From Psychroflexus salarius (GTDB lineage Bacteria; Bacteroidota; Bacteroidia; Flavobacteriales; Flavobacteriaceae), in NCBI RefSeq assembly GCF_900129035.1, contig NZ_FQTW01000002.1, positions 244,574-308,573 of the forward strand: DNA of 64,000 bases, written 5' to 3'. The notes under the pieces are model-generated. The model saw only the letters and a list, made by a program, of their open reading frames with translations. It did no database searches and was not told where the DNA came from. Made by a program: the position numbers and the translations under genes. This document shows, piece after piece, positions 9,142 through 18,190 of this stretch. Positions within the stretch are counted from its first letter, which is position 1. Every line of letters starts with the position of its first letter.

Positions 9142-12100
9142 ATGAAAACAAAATTTAGTGGATTTCTGACACTTTTACTAGTGTTAGCAGTGCAAATTGG
9201 TTTTGCACAAACTAAAACAGTGACAGGTAATGTTACTGATGCAGACGGTTTACCACTTCCCGGGGTAAACATCCTTGTTAAAGGTACAAACACGGGAACA
9301 CAGTCTGACTTTGATGGTAAATACTCTATTAAAGTATCAGCTGACCAAACGCTTGTGTTTAAATACTTAGGTTTTAAAACACAAGAAATTCCAGTTGGAA
9401 GCAAATCAACCGTAGATGTTAGTATGGTTGTAGATGCTGCTGAATTAAGTGAAGTGGTGGTTACAGGTTACACAACTACAACTAAAACCAAATCAACTGT
9501 AGCTTCACAAACAATTTCAGCAAAAACTATTGAAAACAGACCAAACGCATCATTTGTGCAGACTTTATCTGGACAAGTTGCCGGTTTGAATATTACAACT
9601 GCTTCAGGACAACCTGGTGCTAATTCAACTGTAAATCTCCGTGGTGTTTCTTCTATTAATGGTAATACTGAACCGCTATTTATTATCGATGGCGCTCCAG
9701 TTGATGAGGACAACTTTAGAAGTTTAAACCCGCAAGACATCGCAAGTATTGATGTTCTTAAAGATGCTGCTGCAACTGCAATTTATGGTAATAGAGGTGC
9801 TAATGGTGTTATTATTATTAAAACAAGAACTGGTGAATATAATTCTGATTTAAAGATTAATTATACAGGTATCATGAGTTTTAATTCATTACAAGATAAT
9901 GATTATGATTTAATGAATTCACAAGAGCAATTAAGACTTGCTAGAGATCTTAATTTAGGATATTCTGCAGGTATCGCCGGACCTACATTACAACGACCAT
10001 GGTTGCCAAGATGGATTAATAGAGACCGACAGCCAGGACCTTTGACAGACGAAGAGATCGCAAGTGCACCGACATTTGACTGGTCTGATTTTTTCTTTGA
10101 TGCTGGTCTTTCAGAAAACCACACATTGAGCTTGTCAAGCGGTAGTGCAAACACTACACAGTTTACATCTATTGGTTACAACAATACAGACGGTATTCTA
10201 CAAGATTCAGATTTAAAACGTTTTAACATTAGAAACAATATAAGTGGTCGTTCAAAAAATGATAAATTTAACTACAGTACAAATTTATCACTGAATTATT
10301 CTGAGTCTAACGAGCCTAATTCTATTGGTGGTTCAGGAATTAACCGAAATTATATATTGGGTGCTTATCAGTCTGCACCATACGTAACACCAGGAGATTA
10401 CACAAATGGTGAAGATTTAACTGAAGGACTATCGTTTGTAAATACGCCTTTATTCTTACTAGATAGATTAAATACTTATACTAGAAAAGAAGAGGAAATT
10501 AAAATCATTGGATCAATTAATGCTAGTTATCAAATTACTGATGATTTACAATTTAGATCGGTCAGTTCAATGGATTATCAAAATGAAATCTTAACAAGAG
10601 CTGAAGGCCCTGAATCATTTAATGCCATATTGTTTGCACAGACTGGTAATGAAACACCTGGTTTTCAACAACAAAACTCAAGAAGAGTTTTTTCTTTTAA
10701 TCAATTAACTTCTCTTAATTATTCTAAAACATTTAATGAAAAACACTCTTTAAGTGCAGGTTTATTTAGCGAGTATTTCAAAGCGCACTTAAGAAGCTTT
10801 GGCTATTTTGCAGAAGGATTAGACCCTAAAACATTCTATCCTGGAGATGGTGCTGGTTTCGTTGGCGATAACGCCGCTAATGACTTTTTTGTAGATGATG
10901 GAACAGCCTTAATTAGGAATGCAGGTTTATTTTCATATTTCGGTCAAGTAGACTATGATTATGCCGAAACATATGGTGTTCAAGCAACAGTTAGACGTGA
11001 TGCATCTTACAGATTCGCAGATTCGAATACCTGGGGTACATTCTGGTCTGCATCTGCACGCTGGAATATTAACAATGAAGAATTCATGAAAGGTGTAGAT
11101 TTTGTGGATGTTTTAAAACTAAGAGTTTCTTATGGTACTGCAGGTAACCAAAGAATTAACGGAGGTACATATTTTACCACTCCTGATGCTACAAGAAGTC
11201 TTTTCGCAACAGGAACTGGTTATGGTGGTGCAAACTCGGTATTTTTATCTCAAATTGGAAATAATACTTTAAGATGGGAGACTGTGGCTACTACAAACCT
11301 AGGTTTAGACTTTGAATTATTTGATTCTAAACTTAGAGGTTCTGTGGATGTTTATAACAGAGAAACAACCGATTTATTTCAAGGCACACCAATTTCAGCT
11401 ATTAATGGAGCTACTTCTATTAACGCTAACACAGGTAGTTTAACTAATAAAGGGGTTGACTTCAACTTAAATTATGATGTTGTAAGAAGCGTAAAGCCAG
11501 GTGACCTTAACATCAATGTAAGCCTAGTCGGTAATTACAACTCAATTGAATTACAAGATTTACCAAGTGATGATGGAGAAATAATTGGAATTGGTCGTAA
11601 TGGTGGTAAATTATTTGAATATTATAATGTGCGCTATGCAGGTGTTAACCCAGCTAATGGTAACTTATTATTTTTAGATGCTGATGGCAACTTGACAGAA
11701 AACCCTGACCCAGATGCAGACAGAGTTTGGTCAGATAAAAATATTATCCCAGATATGAATGGTAGTTTTGGGCTAAATATTGATTATAAAAACTTTTTCT
11801 TACAAACTCAATTCAATTACGTCATTGGGGTAGATAGATTCGATAATGATCTAGCTGGATTCCAAGATTTTACAGATGCAGGCCAATTTAGAAATAGTAG
11901 AGATTTATTAAGAGCATGGACACCAAATAATAGGGTAACTGATATCCCTAGAGCAGACACTGCACTGCAAACCTTTGCTAATACAGACAGATACTTAAGA
12001 GATGCAGATTTTCTAAGATTAAGATTCTTATCTTTTGGATATAGTGTTCCAAATAATGTATTGAAGGACACTGGAATATCAAATGCTAGAGTGTTTGTTA

Positions 12101-12222
12101 ATGGTGAAAATCTTGTCACATTCACTGAGTGGAGAGGATTTGACGCAGAGGCCGATAGTAATACAAGTAGAATTTATCCAACACCTAGAACCATTTCGTT
12201 AGGATTAGAGTTAAGTTTATAA
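9142..12222 (+). CDS. SusC/RagA-family TonB-dependent outer-membrane receptor
   Basis: 1026 residues. A signal peptide (1-22, ending GFAQ) is followed by a carboxypeptidase-D-like domain (about 26-112, VTGNVTDADGLPLPGVNI), a plug domain (about 125-230, with LSGQVAGLNI, LFIIDGAPVD and IDVLKDAAATAIYGNRGANG) and a 22-strand-type barrel ending in LGLELSL. Family members form the channel of a SusCD lipid-anchored-lid complex that imports glycans or peptides using TonB energy. SusD starts 11 bases downstream. The substrate cannot be read from the sequence; the neighbouring protease favours peptides (inference). Confidence 0.95.
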   Translation: MKTKFSGFLTLLLVLAVQIGFAQTKTVTGNVTDADGLPLPGVNILVKGTNTGTQSDFDGKYSIKVSADQTLVFKYLGFKTQEIPVGSKSTVDVSMVVDAAELSEVVVTGYTTTTKTKSTVASQTISAKTIENRPNASFVQTLSGQVAGLNITTASGQPGANSTVNLRGVSSINGNTEPLFIIDGAPVDEDNFRSLNPQDIASIDVLKDAAATAIYGNRGANGVIIIKTRTGEYNSDLKINYTGIMSFNSLQDNDYDLMNSQEQLRLARDLNLGYSAGIAGPTLQRPWLPRWINRDRQPGPLTDEEIASAPTFDWSDFFFDAGLSENHTLSLSSGSANTTQFTSIGYNNTDGILQDSDLKRFNIRNNISGRSKNDKFNYSTNLSLNYSESNEPNSIGGSGINRNYILGAYQSAPYVTPGDYTNGEDLTEGLSFVNTPLFLLDRLNTYTRKEEEIKIIGSINASYQITDDLQFRSVSSMDYQNEILTRAEGPESFNAILFAQTGNETPGFQQQNSRRVFSFNQLTSLNYSKTFNEKHSLSAGLFSEYFKAHLRSFGYFAEGLDPKTFYPGDGAGFVGDNAANDFFVDDGTALIRNAGLFSYFGQVDYDYAETYGVQATVRRDASYRFADSNTWGTFWSASARWNINNEEFMKGVDFVDVLKLRVSYGTAGNQRINGGTYFTTPDATRSLFATGTGYGGANSVFLSQIGNNTLRWETVATTNLGLDFELFDSKLRGSVDVYNRETTDLFQGTPISAINGATSINANTGSLTNKGVDFNLNYDVVRSVKPGDLNINVSLVGNYNSIELQDLPSDDGEIIGIGRNGGKLFEYYNVRYAGVNPANGNLLFLDADGNLTENPDPDADRVWSDKNIIPDMNGSFGLNIDYKNFFLQTQFNYVIGVDRFDNDLAGFQDFTDAGQFRNSRDLLRAWTPNNRVTDIPRADTALQTFANTDRYLRDADFLRLRFLSFGYSVPNNVLKDTGISNARVFVNGENLVTFTEWRGFDAEADSNTSRIYPTPRTISLGLELSL

Positions 12223-12233
12223 AAACAAATAAA

Positions 12234-13733
12234 ATGAAAACATTAAATAAAATATTTTTATTAGGCTTTATCATCTCTCTTATGAGTTGTGAAGACGCCT
12301 ACGAAATTGATCAACCCGGTCGATTGACAGTTGAAGCCACATTTGAAACTGTTGATGATTTACAGTTGGGATTGTTAGGAGTTTACGATAGATTAGATGC
12401 AACTCCTGAAATTGCATTAAGTGCTAATTTCACAGATGAAATTTCAATTGGTTTTGACAGTGGTGGACAAGGTATACTGCTGTATAATTTCCAACTAAAT
12501 GCAGCAAGCGCAGCTGCATCAACGTTTTGGACCAAGAATTATTTCGGTTTAAACGCAGCTAATCGTGTATTAGAAGCAGCTGAACTGATTGAACCAGAAC
12601 CTGGACAAGAAGATCAGTACAATAGCATTGTAGGTCAAACCAGAGCGCTGAGGGCATACATGCACTTCGAATTATTAACATACTTTTCTACAGACCTAAA
12701 AGATGATTCTGCACTTGGTGTAATACTAATGGACTATGTCCCAGGTATTGATGAACTAAAGATGAGAAATACCAATGGAGAGGTATTTAATGTAATAGAA
12801 AGTGACCTAGAATTTGCATCAAACAATATTGATCCGAGTCTAGGTGATGTTACCTTTTTTACAAGAGATGCTGTAAAAGCGCTTCAAGCTAGAATCGCTG
12901 CATTCAGAGGTGAGTATGATGTTGTTGAAACTATTACAGAAGACTTATTAACAACATATAACATTGCTGATGCAAATACATATGCAAGTATGTTTTTAGA
13001 TGATCCGCAATTAGTAGGTGAAACTATTTTTAAGCTTGAAAGAGCAATAGGCGATAACTACGACGGTCAAGGTAGTACAGGCTCAGTAGCAGCTGGTGGC
13101 TGGGCTGGAGCTGTGTTTGCTTTTGTTGACAGTACAATTGATGGATCACCATATTTTGAAATGAGTCGTTCATTGTTTGAATTATATGATCCAAACGGTG
13201 TTAGAAGATTCGTAAATCTAGATCCATCATCTGTGATATTCCCAGCACCAGGTGGCTCACCAATACCAACTGAGGATATACTTGTGATTAGAAAATATCC
13301 TGGCGGAGGACAACCATTATTAAATGACTTGCAAATATTTAGAGCTGCTGAAATGCACTTACTACTCGCAGAAGCTAAAGCATACCAAGGTGCTTTTGTT
13401 GAAGTTCAAAATTTAATCCAAGAACTTAGAACCGCTAGAGCTGATGCAGCAACAGTAGATGAGCCAACCACGACAGCTGAAGCTTTAGGTCTAATATTAG
13501 AAGAGAGACGTAAAGAATTCTCTTTCGAAGGTCATAGATATAGAGACTTAAAAAGAATTGGTCCAGATGCCTCTGGCCCAAGTGCAAGTGTTGACAGAGC
13601 AGATAATGACTGTTTACCAAATGGTGGAAATTGTACGCTTGAACCAACAGATTATAGGTTCACTCTTCCTCTACCAATTGTTGAATTCAATGCTAATCCT
13701 GATTTAAGACAACAACAAAATCCAGGATATTAA
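12234..13733 (+). CDS. SusD/RagB-family substrate-binding lipoprotein
   Basis: 499 residues. The lipobox SLMSC gives a lipidated Cys19, followed by acidic residues (CED) that resemble the Bacteroidota surface-export signal. The N-terminal SusD-like part (GRLTVEATFETVDDLQLGLLGVYDRL) and the C-terminal RagB/SusD part with the conserved LILEERRKEFSFEGHRYRD block identify it. It should act as the hinged lid on the SusC barrel encoded just upstream. Length is typical. The next gene starts 14 bases on, so the operon continues. Confidence 0.95.
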   Translation: MKTLNKIFLLGFIISLMSCEDAYEIDQPGRLTVEATFETVDDLQLGLLGVYDRLDATPEIALSANFTDEISIGFDSGGQGILLYNFQLNAASAAASTFWTKNYFGLNAANRVLEAAELIEPEPGQEDQYNSIVGQTRALRAYMHFELLTYFSTDLKDDSALGVILMDYVPGIDELKMRNTNGEVFNVIESDLEFASNNIDPSLGDVTFFTRDAVKALQARIAAFRGEYDVVETITEDLLTTYNIADANTYASMFLDDPQLVGETIFKLERAIGDNYDGQGSTGSVAAGGWAGAVFAFVDSTIDGSPYFEMSRSLFELYDPNGVRRFVNLDPSSVIFPAPGGSPIPTEDILVIRKYPGGGQPLLNDLQIFRAAEMHLLLAEAKAYQGAFVEVQNLIQELRTARADAATVDEPTTTAEALGLILEERRKEFSFEGHRYRDLKRIGPDASGPSASVDRADNDCLPNGGNCTLEPTDYRFTLPLPIVEFNANPDLRQQQNPGY

Positions 13734-13747
13734 CAAGCTAAGCGAAC

Positions 13748-14500
13748 ATGAAAAATATTTTTAAAATATTTACAATTGCAATCCTTTTCGCAACTTTCAC
13801 TAGTTGCGAAGAGGATGTTGTTGTATTTGATGCAATAAATGGACAAGAAGCCTATTCGTTTAGTGCTGAAAGAAAAACCATAACAAATTGCGATCCTAAT
13901 ACAACAATCACAGTAGAATCTACAATTAAGACAAATTCTGATAGAACAATCAACTTAAGTGTAGATGAGACCTCAAATGCAAGCCCATCGCATTATGAAT
14001 TACAAAGTTCAGTAACAATACCGGCAGGTGAATATATAGGATCTGCAGACTTAAGCTTAAACTTTGATGAAGTTGCACCAGGATCTTCTAACGAGTTAAT
14101 CATTAATCTTGAGAATCCTTCTGGAACTATAATTAGCGCTAGAGGAAAACAGACTATTGCGTATGAAGGTGTTTGCACACTAAATAGTGTGAGACTAGAC
14201 ATAGCGTTTGATGATTACCCTGAAGAAACTGCTTGGTTTTTAATTGATGGAAGTGGCCAAGTTGTGGCTGACAGTGGCGGAAGTTTCGGAACATATGCAG
14301 ACCAAACATCTTATTCTGAAAGTTTTTGTTTACCTTCGGGATCTTATACCTTTGAAATATATGATCAATTTGGTGATGGAATATGCTGTGCATATGGGAA
14401 TGGTAGTTACAATTTAACGTTAGTAACTTGTGAAGGAGAATCAAATATATTATCAGGTGGTGAGTTTGGTCAATTAGAATCGACACCATTTGATTTATAA
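13748..14500 (+). CDS. Surface lipoprotein of the SusCD locus, first paralogue
   Basis: 250 residues, no named family recognised. The lipobox FTSC gives Cys20, followed by EED, consistent with export to the cell surface. Residues about 50-130 (DRTINLSVDE ... VTIPAGEYIGSADLSL) look like a beta-sandwich of Calx-beta or BT_3987-N type. Residues about 150-250 form a second beta domain with a Cys-rich turn (DGICCAYGNGSY, near 210-222), a motif seen in several secreted Bacteroidota hydrolases as an accessory domain. The next gene begins with nearly the same mature N-terminus (SCEED, then VVFD, INGQ), so the two are probably paralogues. Likely a surface binding accessory for SusCD (inference). Confidence 0.75.
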   Translation: MKNIFKIFTIAILFATFTSCEEDVVVFDAINGQEAYSFSAERKTITNCDPNTTITVESTIKTNSDRTINLSVDETSNASPSHYELQSSVTIPAGEYIGSADLSLNFDEVAPGSSNELIINLENPSGTIISARGKQTIAYEGVCTLNSVRLDIAFDDYPEETAWFLIDGSGQVVADSGGSFGTYADQTSYSESFCLPSGSYTFEIYDQFGDGICCAYGNGSYNLTLVTCEGESNILSGGEFGQLESTPFDL

Positions 14501-14510
14501 ATAAATTATT

Positions 14511-15365
14511 ATGAAAAAAATATTTAGAACGATAACAACACTAGCATTAATTTTATTAATAGCTTCTTGTGAAGAAGACCCAGTTGTATTTGACAATATA
14601 AACGGGCAAACTATGTTAAAATTTGATGAAAGTACATCAGTACCATTTTCATTGGAAATCGGTACTACAGAGACACTTAGTTTAACACTAAGCTCAAGTG
14701 TAGTTTCAGATGTTGACAGAACTGTAAATTTAAGTGTCAATGAGGATTTAACAACTCTTCCTGCTGATGCTTATAATTTTGACACAAATGCTGTAATACC
14801 TGCTGGTGAATACTCAACTGAGGTTGAATTTACAATAACAGATACTAACTTAGATTTTACACAGACGTTTGACCTAGTATTAAATTTAGAAGGCAGCTCA
14901 GAATCTTTGAACTTAAGCATTCCAGAACCAACTCAAACAATATCAGTTAGTATTACTTGTCCAATCCCTAGCGACTTTATGGTAGGTGATTACGAAATCG
15001 CTGATGTATCAGGGGCTATCGGCCCAGCAAATGGAACATCGAATTTTGCTCCAGGTGTAGTTACTCTTGAGGCAAACGGAAGTACAAGAACATTTACAAG
15101 TCAAGTATTACCAGCTTTTAATGAGGAAATTGAAAATATAACAATTAACTTAAATTGTGATGTATTTCAAATTGGTGATGTAGACCCTAGTTTGGCTTGT
15201 ACATCTGGTGTAAGTTACATTTTTACAGCAACAGATAGAGATGACTCTTCTACTTACAATGTAAATGGAAGTGATGAATCTTTTATAATTAATTACATTG
15301 AAGATCCTGAAGGCTCATGCGGTGGTCCCTTTATATCTTCATTTAGTTTAACAAAAATTAATTAG
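14511..15365 (+). CDS. Surface lipoprotein of the SusCD locus, second paralogue
   Basis: 284 residues, unnamed. The lipobox LIASC gives Cys20, again followed by EED. The mature N-terminus repeats the pattern of the gene 10 bases upstream, and the beta-sandwich region (DRTVNLSVNEDLTTLPADAY ... VIPAGEYSTEVEFTI) aligns with that of its neighbour. The C-terminal half differs: it lacks the DGICC turn and has spaced cysteines (LNCD, LACTSG, GSCGG). A last-gene position before a terminator suggests SusC-SusD-lipoprotein-lipoprotein form one transcript. Role inferred as surface binding or stabilising partner. Confidence 0.75.
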   Translation: MKKIFRTITTLALILLIASCEEDPVVFDNINGQTMLKFDESTSVPFSLEIGTTETLSLTLSSSVVSDVDRTVNLSVNEDLTTLPADAYNFDTNAVIPAGEYSTEVEFTITDTNLDFTQTFDLVLNLEGSSESLNLSIPEPTQTISVSITCPIPSDFMVGDYEIADVSGAIGPANGTSNFAPGVVTLEANGSTRTFTSQVLPAFNEEIENITINLNCDVFQIGDVDPSLACTSGVSYIFTATDRDDSSTYNVNGSDESFIINYIEDPEGSCGGPFISSFSLTKIN

Positions 15366-15384
15366 TGTTTTATTCATCTTAATG

Positions 15385-15421
15385 AAAAAAGGAGGTAAAC
15401 TATGTCGTTTACCTCCTTTTT
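15385..15421 (+). terminator. Intrinsic terminator of the SusCD operon
   Basis: Inverted repeat with arms AAAGGAGGTAAAC and GTTTACCTCCTTT around the 6-base loop TATGTC, extended by A and T runs on the two sides. It starts 20 bases after the stop of the second lipoprotein and is a strong Rho-independent terminator, separating the SusCD operon from the protease gene. Confidence 0.85.
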
Positions 15422-15456
15422 AACATTATTGTAGATAAATAAAAATTACAAATTAG

Positions 15457-15464
15457 TATATTTG
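15457..15464 (+). promoter_or_regulatory. -7 element of the protease gene
   Basis: TATATTTG matches the Bacteroidota -7 box TAnnTTTG and lies 11 bases before the protease ATG, just after a terminator. No TTTG is found at the usual 19-base spacing; the nearest TTG is 25 bases away. The gene probably has its own weak or activated promoter and a very short leader. Confidence 0.45.
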
Positions 15465-15475
15465 AAATAAAAGTC

Positions 15476-17395
15476 ATGAATAGAATATTATTTATATTAG
15501 TTCTAGTAACAGCTTTCAGTTATTCTCAAACAAAAGAACAATTTAGAGAAATTAAAAACTCGTATGATGTTAAACTAATTGAGAAAAATTTAAATGAGGT
15601 AAAAAAAATTGAAAATGAAAGACATCAAAGGGTAAATCAATATTTATTAGAAAACCCACAAACACCTCGCAAAATAATTAAGGGAAATCAAATTTCAGTA
15701 ATACATGATATACAAGATAATATTCCAATATATAGATCGAATCTGAACGTTAATGCTGCAGAAGCTACAAGAACAAATTTTCTCCAAACAGGTGGCAGTT
15801 TAAATTTAAACCTCGAGGGCGAAAACATGTTTATAGGCATCTGGGAAGTTGGTGGAAAATCTAGAACAACACACCAAGAATTTCAAACGGCTTCAGGTAG
15901 TAAAATAATTTTTTCAGATGCAGGAAATGATATAACATATCACTCTACACATGTATCAGGCACAATGGTTGCTACTGGTTTAGTACCTGATGCAAAAGGC
16001 ATGGCTCCGAAAGCCACACTAAGATCGTATACAGCATCGGCAGATGCAAGTGAAGCTGGTAGCGAAGCGAGTAATGGTCTACTAATTTCTAACCATTCTT
16101 ATGGTGTACCAGTTGAAAACGTAAACGCTGAATTCATGGGTAGATATAATAATGATGCCAGAGCATGGGATTTAATACATAACAGTAGCCCTTATTATCT
16201 TGCGGTATTTTCAGCTGGTAATGATGGCAATGAAACATATAATGGTGGTATAAGATTCGGATACGATAAATTAACTACTGAAAAAAATTCTAAAAACAAT
16301 TTAGTTGTAGCTAATGTAGAAAATGTTAATTTAGATTCCAATGGAGATGTAATTAACCCACCATTTGGTAGCTCTCAAATACAAATAAACAGTACAAGCA
16401 GTCAAGGTCCTACAGATGATGGAAGAATTAAGCCAGATATATCAGGTTTAGGTACTGACATATATTCTACATCTAGTAATGGCGATAATAGCTATGGTTT
16501 TTCATCAGGAACTTCAATGTCTGCACCAAATGTAGCTGGTAGTTTATTATTGCTTCAAGAATTATACAATAATCAAAACCAAGAGTTCATGAGATCTGCA
16601 ACAATAAAAGCATTAGTTTTAAACACAGCTAGTGATGCTGGAAATGTTGGTCCTGACGCTATCTATGGTTGGGGATTACTTAATTCTAGAGATGCAGCTA
16701 ACACAATACTAAATGAAGTAAATAATGAATCAATAATTTCAGAAGAGACACTTACTTCAAATGAAATAAAAACATTTGAGGTTACTTGTAAAGGTGGAGA
16801 AGATTTAAAGGTAATGATTGTTTGGAACGACCCAGCAGCTAATGCAACGACTAGTAATACTCCGAACGATCCTACACCAAAACTAGTAAATGACCTAGAC
16901 CTTAGAGTAGAAAATAGCTCACAGACTTATTTACCTTGGAAACTTGATTTAAATAATGTAGCAGGACCTGCAAATCAAGTTGATAATGATGTGGATAATG
17001 TAGAACAAATAATTATTGATAATCCAAATCAAGGTGAAGTTTTCACAGTTACAATATCTCACAAGGGTATTCTTGATAGCGGTGTTCAAGATTATAGTAT
17101 TGTCATCAATGGAATTAACGCGCACACATTAAACGCTTCAAATTTTGAAAATAAGCAACAAATATCAATTTGGCCAAACCCGGTTAGAAATCAATTAAAC
17201 ATTACAAGTTTATCAGATTTTGAAAACAATGTAGAAGTTAAAATTTACGATATCAGTGGACGTTTAGTAAAGTCTGTAGCTGAACAATCTACGAATACGA
17301 TAAAAGTGAATACATCAAATTTAATTAAAGGTGTCTACTTAGTTAATATTACTGATGGACAAAATACCATTCAAAAGAAAATTATAAAAGAATAA
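15476..17395 (+). CDS. Secreted subtilisin-like (S8) protease with T9SS sorting domain
   Basis: 639 residues. Signal peptide 1-17 (AFSYSQ), prodomain-like region to about 110, S8 catalytic domain about 115-410, a beta-sandwich like the P/convertase domain (about 420-545), and a type A T9SS C-terminal sorting domain (about 565-639, WPNPVRNQLNI ... YDISGRLV ... GVYLVNI). Catalytic His156 (HSTHVSGT), oxyanion Asn249 (SAGND) and Ser347 (SSGTSMSAPNVAG) are present. The position of the catalytic Asp is Glu124 (IGIWEVGG), a conservative change. The protein should be secreted and cell-attached or released by the type IX system. It lies directly after the SusCD operon but behind a terminator. Confidence 0.9.
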   Translation: MNRILFILVLVTAFSYSQTKEQFREIKNSYDVKLIEKNLNEVKKIENERHQRVNQYLLENPQTPRKIIKGNQISVIHDIQDNIPIYRSNLNVNAAEATRTNFLQTGGSLNLNLEGENMFIGIWEVGGKSRTTHQEFQTASGSKIIFSDAGNDITYHSTHVSGTMVATGLVPDAKGMAPKATLRSYTASADASEAGSEASNGLLISNHSYGVPVENVNAEFMGRYNNDARAWDLIHNSSPYYLAVFSAGNDGNETYNGGIRFGYDKLTTEKNSKNNLVVANVENVNLDSNGDVINPPFGSSQIQINSTSSQGPTDDGRIKPDISGLGTDIYSTSSNGDNSYGFSSGTSMSAPNVAGSLLLLQELYNNQNQEFMRSATIKALVLNTASDAGNVGPDAIYGWGLLNSRDAANTILNEVNNESIISEETLTSNEIKTFEVTCKGGEDLKVMIVWNDPAANATTSNTPNDPTPKLVNDLDLRVENSSQTYLPWKLDLNNVAGPANQVDNDVDNVEQIIIDNPNQGEVFTVTISHKGILDSGVQDYSIVINGINAHTLNASNFENKQQISIWPNPVRNQLNITSLSDFENNVEVKIYDISGRLVKSVAEQSTNTIKVNTSNLIKGVYLVNITDGQNTIQKKIIKE

Positions 17396-17420
17396 AACGA
17401 GTTTATTCTTTTACAAAACT

Positions 17421-17455
17421 TAAGGCTAGCATATCTTTGCTAGCCTTAATTGTTT
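17421..17455 (+). terminator. Terminator between protease and rlmB
   Basis: Perfect stem TAAGGCTAGC (17421-17430) and GCTAGCCTTA (17439-17448) around the loop ATATCTTT, followed by ATTGTTT. It ends the protease transcript. It also shows that a TTG at 17450, in frame with rlmB, sits on the terminator tail and is not a likely start. Confidence 0.75.
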
Positions 17456-17458
17456 AAC

Positions 17459-18190
17459 ATGGAAAAAGACAAGATTATTTTTGGTGCTCATAGTATTAAC
17501 GAAGCCTTAAACGAAGCTGTAGATATTGATAAAATACACGTTAACTTAGCTACAAAGGGTAAATACAATGATATTGTATCAAAAGCTAAGGCACAGCATA
17601 TAAAGGTAAGCTTTGTACCACATCAGAAATTTAAGAAATATGAACATCTCAACCACCAAGGAATTTTAGCCTTTGTAGCTTCAATTAGTTACAGAGAACT
17701 TGAGGAAACAGTTGAAGCTATTCTTAAAGCCAATCCTAAACCAACTTTTTTGCTACTTGACGGTATAACTGATGTAAGAAATTTTGGAGCAATTATAAGA
17801 ACAGCTGAATGCACAGGGATTGACGCAATTATTATCCCGACACAAGGTAGCGCTACAATCACTAAAGAAACCATTAAGACTTCAGCAGGCGCTGCATTTA
17901 AAATTCCTATCATCAAGGTTGCCCATATTAAAGATGCCATCTTTTATTTACAATCATCAGGAGTGGAACTAATCGGTGCCAGCGAAAAATCAGAAACATC
18001 AATCACAGAAGTTAACTTCAACAAAGCCAACGGTATAATTATGGGTAGCGAAGGCAAGGGAATTCAACCAAGTATTTTAAAAATGTTAGATGTCAAAGCT
18101 AAAATTCCAATGACCGGTGAAATTAATTCATTGAATGTATCAGTTGCATGTGGAATGTTCCTCTATGAAAATTTGAAACAAAAAGGCTAA
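17459..18190 (+). CDS. rlmB: 23S rRNA (guanosine-2'-O-)-methyltransferase, TrmH/SpoU family
   Basis: 243 residues from the ATG at 17459 (MEKDKIIFGAHSINEAL). The family transfers a methyl group from S-adenosylmethionine to a ribose 2'-OH in 23S rRNA. The N-terminal substrate-binding domain (1-75) is followed by the SPOUT knot domain with motif 1 (LDGITDVRNFGAIIRTAE), motif 2 (IIMGSEGKGI) and motif 3 (IPMTGEINSLNVSVACGM). I prefer the ATG to the TTG three codons upstream because that codon lies in the tail of a terminator. Its stop overlaps the convergent rhomboid gene by 4 bases. Confidence 0.9.
   Translation: MEKDKIIFGAHSINEALNEAVDIDKIHVNLATKGKYNDIVSKAKAQHIKVSFVPHQKFKKYEHLNHQGILAFVASISYRELEETVEAILKANPKPTFLLLDGITDVRNFGAIIRTAECTGIDAIIIPTQGSATITKETIKTSAGAAFKIPIIKVAHIKDAIFYLQSSGVELIGASEKSETSITEVNFNKANGIIMGSEGKGIQPSILKMLDVKAKIPMTGEINSLNVSVACGMFLYENLKQKG

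Noticed and set aside
9120..10154. Minus-strand open frames of 83-94 codons opposite susC
   Set aside because: Antisense to a clearly coding SusC gene; no start signals or recognisable domains.
14154..14740. Minus-strand frames of 111 and 81 codons opposite the lipoproteins
   Set aside because: Low-complexity His/Gln/Leu composition typical of an antisense shadow, overlapping two well-supported lipoprotein genes.
17450..17458. TTG start for rlmB three codons upstream
   Set aside because: The TTG is in the tail of a terminator stem, so an mRNA containing it as a start is unlikely; the ATG at 17459 fits the family.
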